Source: Micromonospora inositola (GTDB lineage: Bacteria; Actinomycetota; Actinomycetes; Mycobacteriales; Micromonosporaceae). Taken from it: DNA of 64,000 bases. Positions within the stretch are counted from its first letter, which is position 1; each line of letters opens with the position of its first letter. A model generated the notes under the pieces. The model made no database searches. It had not been told where the DNA came from and saw only the letters and a program-made list of their open reading frames with translations. Both the position numbers and the translations under genes were made by a program. Where the stretch lies: positions 4,614,001-4,678,000 of the forward strand of contig NZ_LT607754.1 of the NCBI RefSeq assembly GCF_900090285.1, written 5' to 3'. Of this stretch, positions 42,309 to 52,858 are shown piece by piece.

Positions 42309-43282
42309 TGTTCACCAAGACCGTCGTCCTTCCCGTCGGCATCGACGAGGCATTTGCCCTCATCACCGAGCCAGAGCGGCTACGTCGCTGGCAGGCCGTG
42401 TCGGCCCGGGTCGACCTGCGCGTGGGCGGTGACTATCGCTGGACCATCACCCCCGGCCACGTGGCGGCCGGCACGTTCCGGGAGGTCGAGCCCGGCAAGC
42501 GTGTCGTGTTCGGCTGGGGTTGGGAAGGCAACCCGGATCTCGCCCCCGACGCCTCGACCGTCATGATCACGGTCGAGCCGGTCGCCGACGGCACCCAGGT
42601 CACCCTGACCCACGAGGGGCTGACCGATGAGCAGGCGGCGATGCACGCCGAGGGCTGGAACCACTACTTCGGCCGTCTCGAGAAGGCTGCCGTCGCCGGG
42701 GACGCCGGCCCCGACGAGTGGTCCGCCGCTCCCGAGCGGCTGGACGAACTGTCCGCCGCCGACGCCACCCTGGCCGTGCTCCAGACGGTCCTGCGCCAGC
42801 TGACCTCTGCCGACCGCCCCAAGCAGACCCCGTGCGCCGACTTCACCTGCCACGACCTCGCCGAGCACCTGTTCGGCTCCATGATCGCCTTCGGCGCGAT
42901 GGCCGGCGTGGAGGTGGTGAACCCCGAGACGGGTTCGCTGGAGAACCGGGTGGCCACCATGGCGGCCCAGGCCATCGAGGGATGGCGCGCCCGCGGTCTC
43001 GACGGCACCGTGCCCGCCCCCGGCGGCGACGAGATGCCGGCCAGGTTCGCGGCGAGCATCATGCCGGTGGAGTTCCTGTTGCACGCGTGGGACATGGCCC
43101 AGGGCAGCGGCACGCCCCTGGTCGTCAGTGACGAGGTCGTGGCCTACGTCCACAAGCTCGCCGAGCAGATCGTCCCCGGGGCGCGCGGTGCCTCGTTCGG
43201 CGACGAGGTGGCCCCGTCGACGGGTGCCGACCCAATGGAGCGGTTGGCCGCCTTCGCCGGCCGGCGCCCCGTGGCTGAGTGA
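42308..43282 (+). CDS. SRPBCC (AHSA1-like) domain fused to a mycothiol-type DinB/TIGR03086 domain
   Basis: A 324-residue fusion. Residues 1 to about 145 are an SRPBCC/START-like ligand-binding fold with VVLPVGIDEAFALITEPERL, RWQAVSARVDLRVGGDYRW, VVFGWGWEGN and VTLTHEGLTDEQAAMHAEGW. From about 160 there is a DinB-like four-helix domain similar to maleylpyruvate isomerase N-terminal/TIGR03086 proteins: TPCADFTCHDLAEHLFGSM, with FLLHAWDMAQGSG near the end. It is translationally coupled to the ArsR gene. Such fusions in actinobacteria are conserved hypotheticals; substrate unknown. Possibly mycothiol- or metal-dependent by analogy (inferred). Confidence 0.75.
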   Translation: MFTKTVVLPVGIDEAFALITEPERLRRWQAVSARVDLRVGGDYRWTITPGHVAAGTFREVEPGKRVVFGWGWEGNPDLAPDASTVMITVEPVADGTQVTLTHEGLTDEQAAMHAEGWNHYFGRLEKAAVAGDAGPDEWSAAPERLDELSAADATLAVLQTVLRQLTSADRPKQTPCADFTCHDLAEHLFGSMIAFGAMAGVEVVNPETGSLENRVATMAAQAIEGWRARGLDGTVPAPGGDEMPARFAASIMPVEFLLHAWDMAQGSGTPLVVSDEVVAYVHKLAEQIVPGARGASFGDEVAPSTGADPMERLAAFAGRRPVAE

Positions 43283-43294
43283 CAGGATCCAACG

Positions 43295-43639
43295 ATGCAG
43301 ATGCCCAAGCCCACCGACGGTGACAAGCAGTTCTTCCGGACCGTCGTCCCCGAGGAGCCGGGGGTCGAGGTCAAGCCGATGTTCGGCAACCTCGGCGCGT
43401 TCGTGAACGGCAACATGTTCGCCGGGCTGTTCGGCTCGTCCGTCGGCGTGAAGCTCGCCACCGACGATCTGGCGGAACTGGCGACGATCGAGGGTGCGGG
43501 ACCGTTCGGCCCAGCCGAGCGGCCGATGGGTGGATACCTGTCGCTGCCTGCGTCATTCACCGCCGAGCAGGCGACCCGGTGGGTCAGCAAGGCACAGGCG
43601 TACGTCGCGACGCTGCCGCCCAAGGTGAAGAAGAATTGA
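43295..43639 (+). CDS. TfoX N-terminal-domain protein
   Basis: A 114-residue protein that is a stand-alone TfoX/Sxy N-terminal fold: VEVKPMFGNLGAFVNGNMFAG, GVKLATDDLAELATIEG and MGGYLSLPASF. In Gammaproteobacteria the domain is in a competence regulator; in actinobacteria its function is unknown. It is 12 bp after the SRPBCC fusion, so it is probably in the same operon. Its stop is immediately followed by the right-end hairpin of a TnpB-type element scar. Confidence 0.85.
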   Translation: MQMPKPTDGDKQFFRTVVPEEPGVEVKPMFGNLGAFVNGNMFAGLFGSSVGVKLATDDLAELATIEGAGPFGPAERPMGGYLSLPASFTAEQATRWVSKAQAYVATLPPKVKKN

Positions 43640-44029
43640 CGTTCTCTCCGCCCAGAAGGACGGAGATTCCCTCCACGCTGCGCGTGGAACACGCGGCGTC
43701 CGGGTGGATTACCGCTTCGCCGCGCGGTGCCACCATTGCTGGTGGTCTTACCTGCGCTCCACGGTCGTTTGAGTTGTCCGCCCGTCCGGCGGCCAACACG
43801 TTCATGGCGGCGTTGATGCGTCCACACTGCGAGCACATCCGGGTCGATGGGAAGAACCGGTCGATCCGGCCGAAGGTCCGCCCGAGCCGGGCGGCCTTGT
43901 ATTCCAGCATCGCGGTGAAGCTGTCCCATCCGGCGTCGTGCACCGATTTGGCTAGCCGGGTCCGGCCGAGACCGACGACGCACAGGTCCTCGACGTACAC
44001 CGCTTGGTTGTCGCGGATGATCCGTGCGT
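43640..44029 (-). pseudogene. IS200/IS605-family TnpB C-terminal scar
   Basis: Reading in the minus strand, residues RIIRDNQAVYVEDLCVVGLG, TRLAKSVHDAGWDSFTAMLEY and RFFPSTRMCSQCG match the end of TnpB (RuvC-II Glu in VEDL, zinc-finger first CxxC). The stretch from the first CxxC to the final RuvC Asp (C..C-HDRD) is deleted, giving CSQCGRINAAMNVLAAG. The N-terminal two thirds is missing, so it is inactive. The end at 43640 carries the typical right-end hairpin (CTCCG at 43646-43650 with CGGAG at 43661-43665) and a TCAA end on the minus strand. It joins in frame to a truncated lysoplasmalogenase. Confidence 0.8.
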
Positions 44030-44180
44030 CGGCCCGGCGGCGGGCAGCCCACAGGTACGCCAGCAGCAACGGTGCCAGCAGCGGTTTGGCCAGCCACTGC
44101 AGCGCGGTCAGGTCGAACGCGACGCCGACCAGCTCGACGGCGGCGACGACCCCGAACGCGCGCAGCCAGGGCCGCGTCAC
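44030..44180 (-). pseudogene. Truncated lysoplasmalogenase (YhhN/TMEM86-like), N-terminal 50 residues
   Basis: From GTG 44180 the frame reads LRAFGVVAAVELVGVAFDL then LAKPLLAPLLLAYLWAARR, the first two membrane helices of the YhhN/TMEM86 lysoplasmalogenase family (AKPLL.PLL motif). It then runs into the TnpB scar near 44030, so the rest (about 170 residues) is gone. GTGA overlap with the desaturase stop shows it was the last gene of the GntR-desaturase operon. The protein's family role is hydrolysis of the vinyl-ether bond in lysoplasmalogens. Confidence 0.65.
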
Positions 44181-45004
44181 CGGGCCGGCTGCCAGCCGGG
44201 CCGGCCGAGCACGTAGCCGAGCCGGTGCCGCCAGGATGTGGCCGCCCGGGCGTCCGCCCAGATCGAGGCGTATTCGTGGGTGGCCACCCGCAACGGGTTG
44301 TATGTGGTGAGGTTCTTGGTGAGCCCGTACCGGACGGTGGCGCGTTCCGGCTCGAAGCTGCCGAAGAGCCGGTCCCAGACGATCAGGATGCCGCCGTAGT
44401 TGCGGTCGAGGTACTCAGCGTTGGAGCCGTGGTGGACCCGGTGGTGGGACGGGGTGTTGAAGACCCACTCGATCGGCCGGGGCAGCACACTGATCCGCTC
44501 GGTGTGCAGGAAGAACTGGTAGAGCAGGCTGATCGACTGCTGGAGGAAGATCATCCAGGGCGGGATGCCGAGCAGGGCGAGGGGCAGCCAGAACGGCAGC
44601 GAGGTCATCGGCGTCCAGCTCTGCCGCAGGGCGGTGGAGAGGTTGTAGAAGACGCTGGAGTGGTGCACGACGTGGCTCGCCCAGAGCAGTCGTACCTCGT
44701 GGTGCAGCCGGTGGAACCAGTAGTAGGCCAGGTCGTCGGCGAAGACGAGCAGCACCCAGGTCCACCAGGAGCCGGGGGAGAGGTGGACCGGGGCGATCGT
44801 CCACAGCCCGGCGTAGAGGCCGACGGTGGCCAGCTTCCACGGGAAGCCGATCACCTGGCTGCCCAGGCCCATGGAGAGGCTGGTGGTGGTGTCGCGCAGC
44901 TCGTAGCCGCGTTCGTCGTCGTCCGGCGCGAACCGGTAGGAGAGGGCCTCGACGATGATGAGCAGCAGGAACGCCGGGACGGCGTAGAGCACGGCGGGAA
45001 TCAC
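44177..45004 (-). CDS. Sterol desaturase/fatty acid hydroxylase family membrane protein
   Basis: A 275-residue di-iron membrane protein. TM segments lie at about residues 3-20, 45-65 and 70-90, with the histidine clusters HRLHH, HVVHHSS, HTER and SHHRVHHGSNAEYL, the eight-His di-iron signature. Reactions in the family include C-H hydroxylation or desaturation of fatty acids or sterols and plasmalogen-type ether cleavage. The GTG at 45004 overlaps the GntR stop (GTGA), and its stop overlaps the truncated lysoplasmalogenase start, so lipid ether metabolism is a plausible theme. Substrate unknown. Confidence 0.85.
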   Translation of the reverse strand: MIPAVLYAVPAFLLLIIVEALSYRFAPDDDERGYELRDTTTSLSMGLGSQVIGFPWKLATVGLYAGLWTIAPVHLSPGSWWTWVLLVFADDLAYYWFHRLHHEVRLLWASHVVHHSSVFYNLSTALRQSWTPMTSLPFWLPLALLGIPPWMIFLQQSISLLYQFFLHTERISVLPRPIEWVFNTPSHHRVHHGSNAEYLDRNYGGILIVWDRLFGSFEPERATVRYGLTKNLTTYNPLRVATHEYASIWADARAATSWRHRLGYVLGRPGWQPAR

Positions 45005-45726
45005 GCTCGGGCTTCCCTTCCGGACGGGGTGGTGGGGGTGGTGACCGGGGCGGTCAGCAGGGCCCGGGCGTGCCGGGCGGCGGCCGCGCCCTGGCCGGCG
45101 GCGATGGCCGCGGCGAGCCGGCGATGGCCGGCGATGTCGAGCAGTTCGGCGGCCCGGCTGTCGGGCGGAACGTCGCCCACCGCGAACGTGCCGGTCACCA
45201 GGCTGTTGAACGCCAGCAGATAGGCGGTGTTGCCGGAGCCGCGGACGATCAGCCGCCACATGGCGATGTTGGCCTCGGCCATCTGCGGCAGGTCGGGCGC
45301 GAGCGCCGCGTACTCCTCGGCGGCCCGGACCACCGCGGCCGTGACCGGCGGGTCGCCGCGCTCGGCGCAGAGCCGGGCCGCGTCGGTCCCGACGCAGGCC
45401 CGCATCTCCAGCATGTCGCGGACCAGCGTTTCCACCGGGAGTACGTCGCCCGACTGGGTCAGCGACAGCGCCAGGTCCAGCCCGGCGTGCACCCGCCAGT
45501 CCAGCACCCGGGTCGCGCCGCCCTGGCTGACCCGGACCAGTCCGAGCTGTTGGAGCCGGCGCAGCGCCTCCCGGACGGCGTGCCGGTTGACGGCGAACGC
45601 GGCGGCCAGCTCCCGCTCGCCGGGCAGCGTCTCGTCCGGCCGGTAGCGACCGCTGACGATGGCGTCGCGAAGCTGGCCGAAGACGTGGTCGGAGACGGAG
45701 GCGCGGGGGACCGGGGCGAAGGCCAT
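45001..45726 (-). CDS. GntR-family (FadR-type) transcriptional regulator
   Basis: A 241-residue repressor. The N-terminal winged helix is SDHVFGQLRDAIVSGRYRPD, LPGERELAAAFAVNRHAVREAL and RRLQQLGLVRVSQGGATRVL. The C-terminal all-helical FCD-like domain has RDMLEMRACVGTDAARLCAER and HRRLAAAIAAGQGAAAARHA (His ligand pattern). It is the first gene of the operon GntR-desaturase-lysoplasmalogenase(truncated), divergent from htpG. A FadR-type operator lies upstream (45764-45774). A fatty acid or acyl-CoA is a plausible effector, unproven. Confidence 0.88.
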   Translation of the reverse strand: MAFAPVPRASVSDHVFGQLRDAIVSGRYRPDETLPGERELAAAFAVNRHAVREALRRLQQLGLVRVSQGGATRVLDWRVHAGLDLALSLTQSGDVLPVETLVRDMLEMRACVGTDAARLCAERGDPPVTAAVVRAAEEYAALAPDLPQMAEANIAMWRLIVRGSGNTAYLLAFNSLVTGTFAVGDVPPDSRAAELLDIAGHRRLAAAIAAGQGAAAARHARALLTAPVTTPTTPSGREARA

Positions 45727-45763
45727 GGGCAGAGTGTGGCCCCGGACACATCAACCCGTCAAC

Positions 45764-45774
45764 TGGTTGGACCA
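45764..45774. promoter_or_regulatory. FadR/GntR-type operator TGGTTGGACCA
   Basis: On the minus strand this reads TGGTCCAACCA, fitting the FadR-family pattern TNGTNNNACNA. It sits 38 bp upstream of the GntR ATG and just upstream of a TTGACG (-35 like) on the minus strand, so autorepression is likely. Confidence 0.5.
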
Positions 45775-45861
45775 CACGGGTGGCGGCCACCCTCCGCCAC
45801 CCGCGCCGGCGCGGCTCGTATCCTTTCGCCGGAAGGCCCCGCACGGAGGAAGGGAGTCGGT

Positions 45862-47754
45862 GTGAGCGACCAGGTCGAGACATTGGAGTTCCAGGCCGAG
45901 GCACGTCAGCTGCTCCAGCTGATGGTCCACTCGATCTACTCGAACAAGGACGTCTTCCTGCGCGAACTCATCTCGAACGCGTCGGACGCGCTGGACAAGC
46001 TCCGGCTGGAGTCGCTGGTCGACAAGGACCTGGCGGCCGACGTCTCCGACCTGCACATCGAGATCGCGGTCGACAAGGACGCCCGGACGCTGACCGTCCG
46101 GGACAACGGCGTCGGCATGTCCCGGGACGATGTCGTGTCGCTGATCGGAACCATCGCCAAGTCCGGCACCGCTGAGTTGCTGCGTAGGCTGCGGGAATCC
46201 AAGGACGCGGGCGCGTCCCAGGAGCTGATCGGCCAGTTCGGCGTCGGTTTCTACGCGACCTTCATGGTCGCCGACCGGGTGACCCTGCTGAGTCGCCGGG
46301 CCGGGGAGAGCGGCGGCACCCGATGGGAGTCCACCGGCGAGGGCACCTACACGGTCGAGGCCGTCGACGAGGCCCCGCAGGGCACCTCGGTCACCGTGCA
46401 CCTCAAGCCGGCCGACACCGAGGACAACCTGCACGACTACACCGCCGAGTGGACGGTCCGGGAGATCGTCAAGCGGTACTCCGACTTCATCGCCTGGCCG
46501 ATCCGGATGACCGTCGAGCGTGCGGGCGAGGATGGCGCGACCACCCGCGAGGCGCAGACCCTCAACTCGATGAAGGCCCTGTGGGCCCGGTCCCGCGACG
46601 AGGTCGACGAGGCCGAGTACAAGGAGTTCTACAAGCACGTCAGCCACGACTGGGCCGACCCGCTCGAGACCATCCACATGCGCGGCGAGGGCACCTTCGA
46701 GTACGAGGCGCTGCTCTTCCTGCCCTCCCACGCGCCGCTGGACCTGTTCTCCCCGCAGGGCCGCCGGGGCGTGCAGCTCTACGTCAAGCGCGTGTTCATC
46801 ATGGACGACTGCGACGCGCTCATGCCCAACTACCTGCGCTTCGTCAAGGGCGTCGTGGACGCGCACGACCTGTCGCTGAACATCTCCCGGGAGATCCTCC
46901 AGCAGGACCGGCAGATCCGCGCTGTACGCCGTCGCCTGGTCAAGAAGGTCCTCGCCACCCTCAAGGAGATGCCGGCGGAGTCGTACCGCACCTTCTGGGC
47001 CGAGTTCGGCGCGGTGGTCAAGGAAGGGCTGCTCGAGGACCCCGACAACGCCGAGCCGCTGCTGGACCTGGTGCGGGTCGCCTCCACCCACGACCCGGCC
47101 GAGCTGACCACGCTGCGCGACTACGTGGCGCGGATGAAGGACGGCCAGTCCGAGATCTACCTCGCCACCGGCGAGTCGCGGAGCACGATCGAGAACTCGC
47201 CGCACCTGGAGGCCTTCCGCGCCAAGGGCTACGAGGTCCTGATCCTCACCGACCCGGTCGACGAGGTCTGGGTCGAGCGGGTCGGCCAGTACGGCGGCAG
47301 GGCCCTGCGCTCGGTCGCCAAGGGCCAGGTCGACCTGGAGACCGACGAGGAGAAGGCGAAGGCCGAGGCGGAGCGGAAGGACCACGCCGAGCTGCTGACC
47401 TGGCTGACCGGCGCGCTCGCCGACAGCGTCAAGGAGGTCCGGCTCTCCTCCCGGCTGACCACCTCACCGGCGTGTGTGGTCGGCGACGCGCACGACATGA
47501 CTCCGACGCTGGAGAAGATGTACCGGGCGATGGGGCAGGAGGTGCCGCGGGTCAAGCGGATCCTGGAGCTGAACCCGAGCCACCCGCTGGTCACGGGCCT
47601 GCGCAAGGCCCACGAGCAGGGCGGCGACATCGAGGGCCTCACCGAGACCGCCGAGCTGCTGTACGGCATGGCGCTGCTCGCCGAGGGTGGGGAGCTGGCC
47701 GACCCGTCCCGGTTCACCCGGATCCTCGCCGACCGGCTCGCTCGCACGCTGTAA
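45862..47754 (+). CDS. htpG: Molecular chaperone HtpG (Hsp90)
   Basis: A 630-residue Hsp90. The GHKL ATPase domain has ELISNASDALDKLR, VRDNGVGMSRDD, GTIAKSGT and ELIGQFGVGFYATFM. The middle domain has FLPSHAPLDLF, RVFIMDDCD, NISREILQQ and the catalytic-loop RAVRRRLVKK. The C-terminal dimerisation domain ends ADPSRFTRILADRLART. The length and motifs are canonical. The GTG at 45862 has GGAGGAAGGG at the right distance. A strong hairpin follows at 47764. It folds client proteins in the cytoplasm. Confidence 0.97.
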   Translation: MSDQVETLEFQAEARQLLQLMVHSIYSNKDVFLRELISNASDALDKLRLESLVDKDLAADVSDLHIEIAVDKDARTLTVRDNGVGMSRDDVVSLIGTIAKSGTAELLRRLRESKDAGASQELIGQFGVGFYATFMVADRVTLLSRRAGESGGTRWESTGEGTYTVEAVDEAPQGTSVTVHLKPADTEDNLHDYTAEWTVREIVKRYSDFIAWPIRMTVERAGEDGATTREAQTLNSMKALWARSRDEVDEAEYKEFYKHVSHDWADPLETIHMRGEGTFEYEALLFLPSHAPLDLFSPQGRRGVQLYVKRVFIMDDCDALMPNYLRFVKGVVDAHDLSLNISREILQQDRQIRAVRRRLVKKVLATLKEMPAESYRTFWAEFGAVVKEGLLEDPDNAEPLLDLVRVASTHDPAELTTLRDYVARMKDGQSEIYLATGESRSTIENSPHLEAFRAKGYEVLILTDPVDEVWVERVGQYGGRALRSVAKGQVDLETDEEKAKAEAERKDHAELLTWLTGALADSVKEVRLSSRLTTSPACVVGDAHDMTPTLEKMYRAMGQEVPRVKRILELNPSHPLVTGLRKAHEQGGDIEGLTETAELLYGMALLAEGGELADPSRFTRILADRLARTL

Positions 47755-47763
47755 CGCGTCTGC

Positions 47764-47804
47764 CGTCCGTCGGCCGCAGCCCTCCGCGCCGCGGCCGACG
47801 GACG
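47764..47804. terminator. 14-bp perfect hairpin after htpG
   Basis: CGTCCGTCGGCCGC (47764-47777) pairs with GCGGCCGACGGACG (47791-47804), 13-base loop, 10 bp after the htpG stop and 5 bp from the convergent gene. Two-way terminator. Confidence 0.75.
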
Positions 47805-47808
47805 CCCG

Positions 47809-48168
47809 CTATCCGAGCGCCAGCCGCTCCAGGCGCGCCGCCTCCTGGACAGACGGCTCACCCGGCTCGCTGCGGAGCAGCCGCCACCGGGACGTCCGCC
47901 CGTCGGGGCCGGTCAGCTCGCCGTGGGCGAGGGCCCGGTCGATGTCGCGTCGTACCCGCAGTTCCAGGTCCGGGTCGGTGGCGAAGAGGATCCGCAGGCG
48001 CACCTCGTCGCCGTTCCGCTCCGCCTCGGTGTGGTGCGGGGCGACCGGGCAGGGCGGTTCGTGTTCCCAGTGGCCGCACAGGACGGTCGTGATGGCGGCC
48101 CCGGGGGCGGCCGGATCGTCGTCCGGGCCCATGCCGAGGACGGCCTGGTGCGCGAAGCCCTGTCGCAT
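47809..48168 (-). CDS. Conserved hypothetical actinobacterial protein
   Basis: A 119-residue protein with no domain I recognise. A CGHWEHEPPCPVAPHHT motif near residue 31 offers Cys and His ligands and could bind a metal. The remainder predicts a small alpha/beta fold (VRLRILFATDPDLELRVRRD). No signal or membrane segment. It stands between htpG (convergent) and an SDR gene in the same direction, with a 67-bp gap to the latter. The coding potential is supported by high third-position GC and the plausible start at 48168. Confidence 0.6.
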   Translation of the reverse strand: MRQGFAHQAVLGMGPDDDPAAPGAAITTVLCGHWEHEPPCPVAPHHTEAERNGDEVRLRILFATDPDLELRVRRDIDRALAHGELTGPDGRTSRWRLLRSEPGEPSVQEAARLERLALG

Positions 48169-48235
48169 GCCGCCATTGTGCGCCCACCCGCCCCTGCGCG
48201 CGGCGGATCCACCGGGGGACCCGCCGCGCCGGGTG

Positions 48236-48934
48236 TCAGGGCAGCTCGGGATAGAGCGCGGCCACCCCGCCGGACAGGCCCGCGAGGACCCGCCGGGAGG
48301 TCTCGTCGGCGATGATCTCGTACCGGTCGGCCTCGATCCCGTCGACGGCGATCCGGGCGATCTCGGCCGGGTCGGACTTCGGCCCGGACACCTGGGCCGT
48401 CATGTCGGTGTCCATGTACCCGACGTGCAGGCCGGCGACCCGGACACCCCGGCGGGCGAGCTGCGTTCGCAGCGCGTTGGACAGCGACCACTCGGCGGCC
48501 TTGGCCGCGCTGTACGCCCCCACCCCCGGGAAGCTCACCCAGGACAGCGCGGAGAGGATGTTCAGGATCGTCCCGCCGCCGTTGGCGGCGATGTGCGGCG
48601 CGAACGCCCGCACCACCGACAGCGTGCCGAAGTAGTGGGTCTCCATCTCCAGCCGGATGGCCGCCAGGTCGGCGTCGAGCAGGTCCGCCCCGGTGCTGAT
48701 GCCGGCGTTGTTGACCAGCAGCGTCACGTCGCCGGCCAGCGCGGCGGCCGCGGCCACCGAGTCCGGGTCGGTGATGTCCAGCCGGACCGGGGTGACGCCC
48801 GGCAGGTCGACGCTGTCGGGATTGCGGGCGCCGGCGTACACGGTGGCGCCGCGGGCCGCCAGCTCGGCGGCGAGGTGGCGGCCGAAGCCGCGGTTGGCCC
48901 CGGTGACGAGGGCACTGCGTCCAGCGATCTTCAT
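48236..48934 (-). CDS. Short-chain dehydrogenase/reductase
   Basis: A 232-residue classical SDR. The NAD(P)-binding motif is TGANRGFG, followed by LVNNAGIS (NNAG). The catalytic Ser lies in NILSALSW and the Tyr-Lys pair in YSAAKAA. The ATG at 48934 follows GGAGCAGGAC. A regulator of the HxlR type is transcribed in the same direction upstream with a 52-bp gap, so an inducible oxidoreductase is likely. Substrate unknown. Confidence 0.88.
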   Translation of the reverse strand: MKIAGRSALVTGANRGFGRHLAAELAARGATVYAGARNPDSVDLPGVTPVRLDITDPDSVAAAAALAGDVTLLVNNAGISTGADLLDADLAAIRLEMETHYFGTLSVVRAFAPHIAANGGGTILNILSALSWVSFPGVGAYSAAKAAEWSLSNALRTQLARRGVRVAGLHVGYMDTDMTAQVSGPKSDPAEIARIAVDGIEADRYEIIADETSRRVLAGLSGGVAALYPELP

Positions 48935-48986
48935 GTCCTGCTCCTGAGTGTGTCGGGTCGAGGGGGTGTGTCGGCGGGCCGACCGG

Positions 48987-49463
48987 TCACGCACGTAGCA
49001 GGCCGGGACCCGGGAGGACGTCGATCTCGCCGGGCGGTACGTCGTGCCCGGCCGCACAGCGCAGCCGCGCGTGGACGGCGGCACCGCAGTCGTGGTGCTC
49101 GACCCGGACCGACGGGCCGGCCTCGTCGGCGGCCCAGGCGTCCCCCCACTGGCGCAGCGCGGTGAGCACGGGCAGCAGCTCCTGCCCCTTGCGGGTCAGC
49201 AGGTACTCGTCCCGGGTGCGTTGCCCCGGCTGTCGGTAGGGGCGCCGTTCGAGCAGGCCGTCGGCGACGAGCTGCTTCAGTCGCGCGGCGGCGACCGGCT
49301 CGCTGATCCCGACCCGCCGGGCGAAGTCGTCGAAGCGGCGGGTGCCGAACGAGGCCTCGCGCAGCAGCAGCAGGGTGGACCGGTTTCCGACCACCTCGAT
49401 CGCCCGGGCGATCGAGCAGTTGCTGTTCTGCCAGGCGTCGCGCTGCTCGAGGAAGTCCGTCAT
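48987..49463 (-). CDS. HxlR-family winged-helix regulator
   Basis: A 158-residue regulator. It has NSNCSIARAIEVVGNRSTLLLL, the HxlR signature with Cys in position 16, FDDFARRVGISEPVAAARLKQL (recognition helix) and RRPYRQPGQRTRDEYLLTRKG (wing). The C-terminal 45 residues are atypically Cys- and His-bearing (HDCGAAVHARLRCAAGH), an added segment with possible metal or redox sensing. The ATG at 49463 is preferred over the upstream in-frame ATG at 49499, because the operator at 49481-49506 would then overlap coding sequence. It probably controls the SDR at 48236. Confidence 0.85.
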   Translation of the reverse strand: MTDFLEQRDAWQNSNCSIARAIEVVGNRSTLLLLREASFGTRRFDDFARRVGISEPVAAARLKQLVADGLLERRPYRQPGQRTRDEYLLTRKGQELLPVLTALRQWGDAWAADEAGPSVRVEHHDCGAAVHARLRCAAGHDVPPGEIDVLPGPGLLRA

Positions 49464-49480
49464 GCCGGCGACGCTACCCC

Positions 49481-52253
<2,773 letters not shown>

Positions 52254-52298
52254 CGTACCACCGGTTCCCACCCCACCGGTCGGAACCGACGCAGCCGA

Positions 52299-52332
52299 CG
52301 AACGCCCGGCCGGTGCTCCGGCCGGGCGTTCG
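52299..52332 (+). terminator. 15-bp perfect hairpin after rpf
   Basis: CGAACGCCCGGCCGG (52299-52313) and CCGGCCGGGCGTTCG (52318-52332) with a TGCT loop, 45 bp after the stop; a strong intrinsic-type terminator. Confidence 0.85.
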
Positions 52333-52437
52333 CCGTCCGGCAACCCGCCGTGGACGTGGCGACGGTGTGGCGGGCGGGTCGGGACGCGGATTGCTATCGT
52401 CACGGTGCTCGTGAAGGGACGTGAAGAAAGCGCGGCT

Positions 52438-52812
52438 ATGACCAACGAACCGTTCTCCGCGGCCGCGAGCCTCGATGAGCTGCTGACCCGGACGCAGCAG
52501 GCGTTGTCGGCCATGCGCTCCCGGCCGGCCGAGCACACCGACGGCGATGCGCCGGAACTGCTCCGCGCCGATGGCACGGCGGCCGACGGGCTGGTGCGGG
52601 CTGTGGTCGTCCAGGGTGGCCGGTTGGAGTCCGTCACCGTCGACCCGCGGCTGTCGGCGGCGGGGATCGAGACGGTCTGCGGGCACATCGTGGCGGCCGT
52701 CAACGCCGCCCTCGCCGACCTGGAAGCCCAGGTCAGCGCCACGGCGCGGGCCGACGTGGACGCCCTGGCCGCCCGGCTGGCCGCAGCACCCCGCCTACGG
52801 CTGACGCACTGA
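52438..52812 (+). CDS. YbaB/EbfC-family DNA-binding-like protein
   Basis: A 124-residue small protein of the YbaB/EbfC fold: FSAAASLDELLTRTQQALSAM, then VQGGRLESVTVDPRLSAAGI and a helical AAVNAALADLEAQVSATARAD tail. In actinobacteria such paralogues lie next to cell-wall or type VII secretion genes and their role is unknown. The ATG at 52438 has a GAAGAAAG site; GTG codons at 52405 and 52411 extend it by up to 11 residues. It is flanked by terminators on both sides, so it is monocistronic. Confidence 0.75.
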   Translation: MTNEPFSAAASLDELLTRTQQALSAMRSRPAEHTDGDAPELLRADGTAADGLVRAVVVQGGRLESVTVDPRLSAAGIETVCGHIVAAVNAALADLEAQVSATARADVDALAARLAAAPRLRLTH

Positions 52813-52850
52813 AGCGGTCGGTCGCCGGGAGGACGACGACCGACCGCTTC
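52811..52850. terminator. 14-bp perfect hairpin between YbaB and M4 protease
   Basis: GAAGCGGTCGGTCG (52811-52824) and CGACCGACCGCTTC (52837-52850), 12-base loop, overlapping the YbaB stop and 9 bp before the convergent protease stop. Confidence 0.8.
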
Positions 52851-52858
52851 GGAGTTGA

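Noticed and set aside
43584..44180. 198-residue frame annotated as one protein
   Set aside because: It is a chimera of a truncated lysoplasmalogenase and a TnpB scar, so it is reported as two pseudogene parts.
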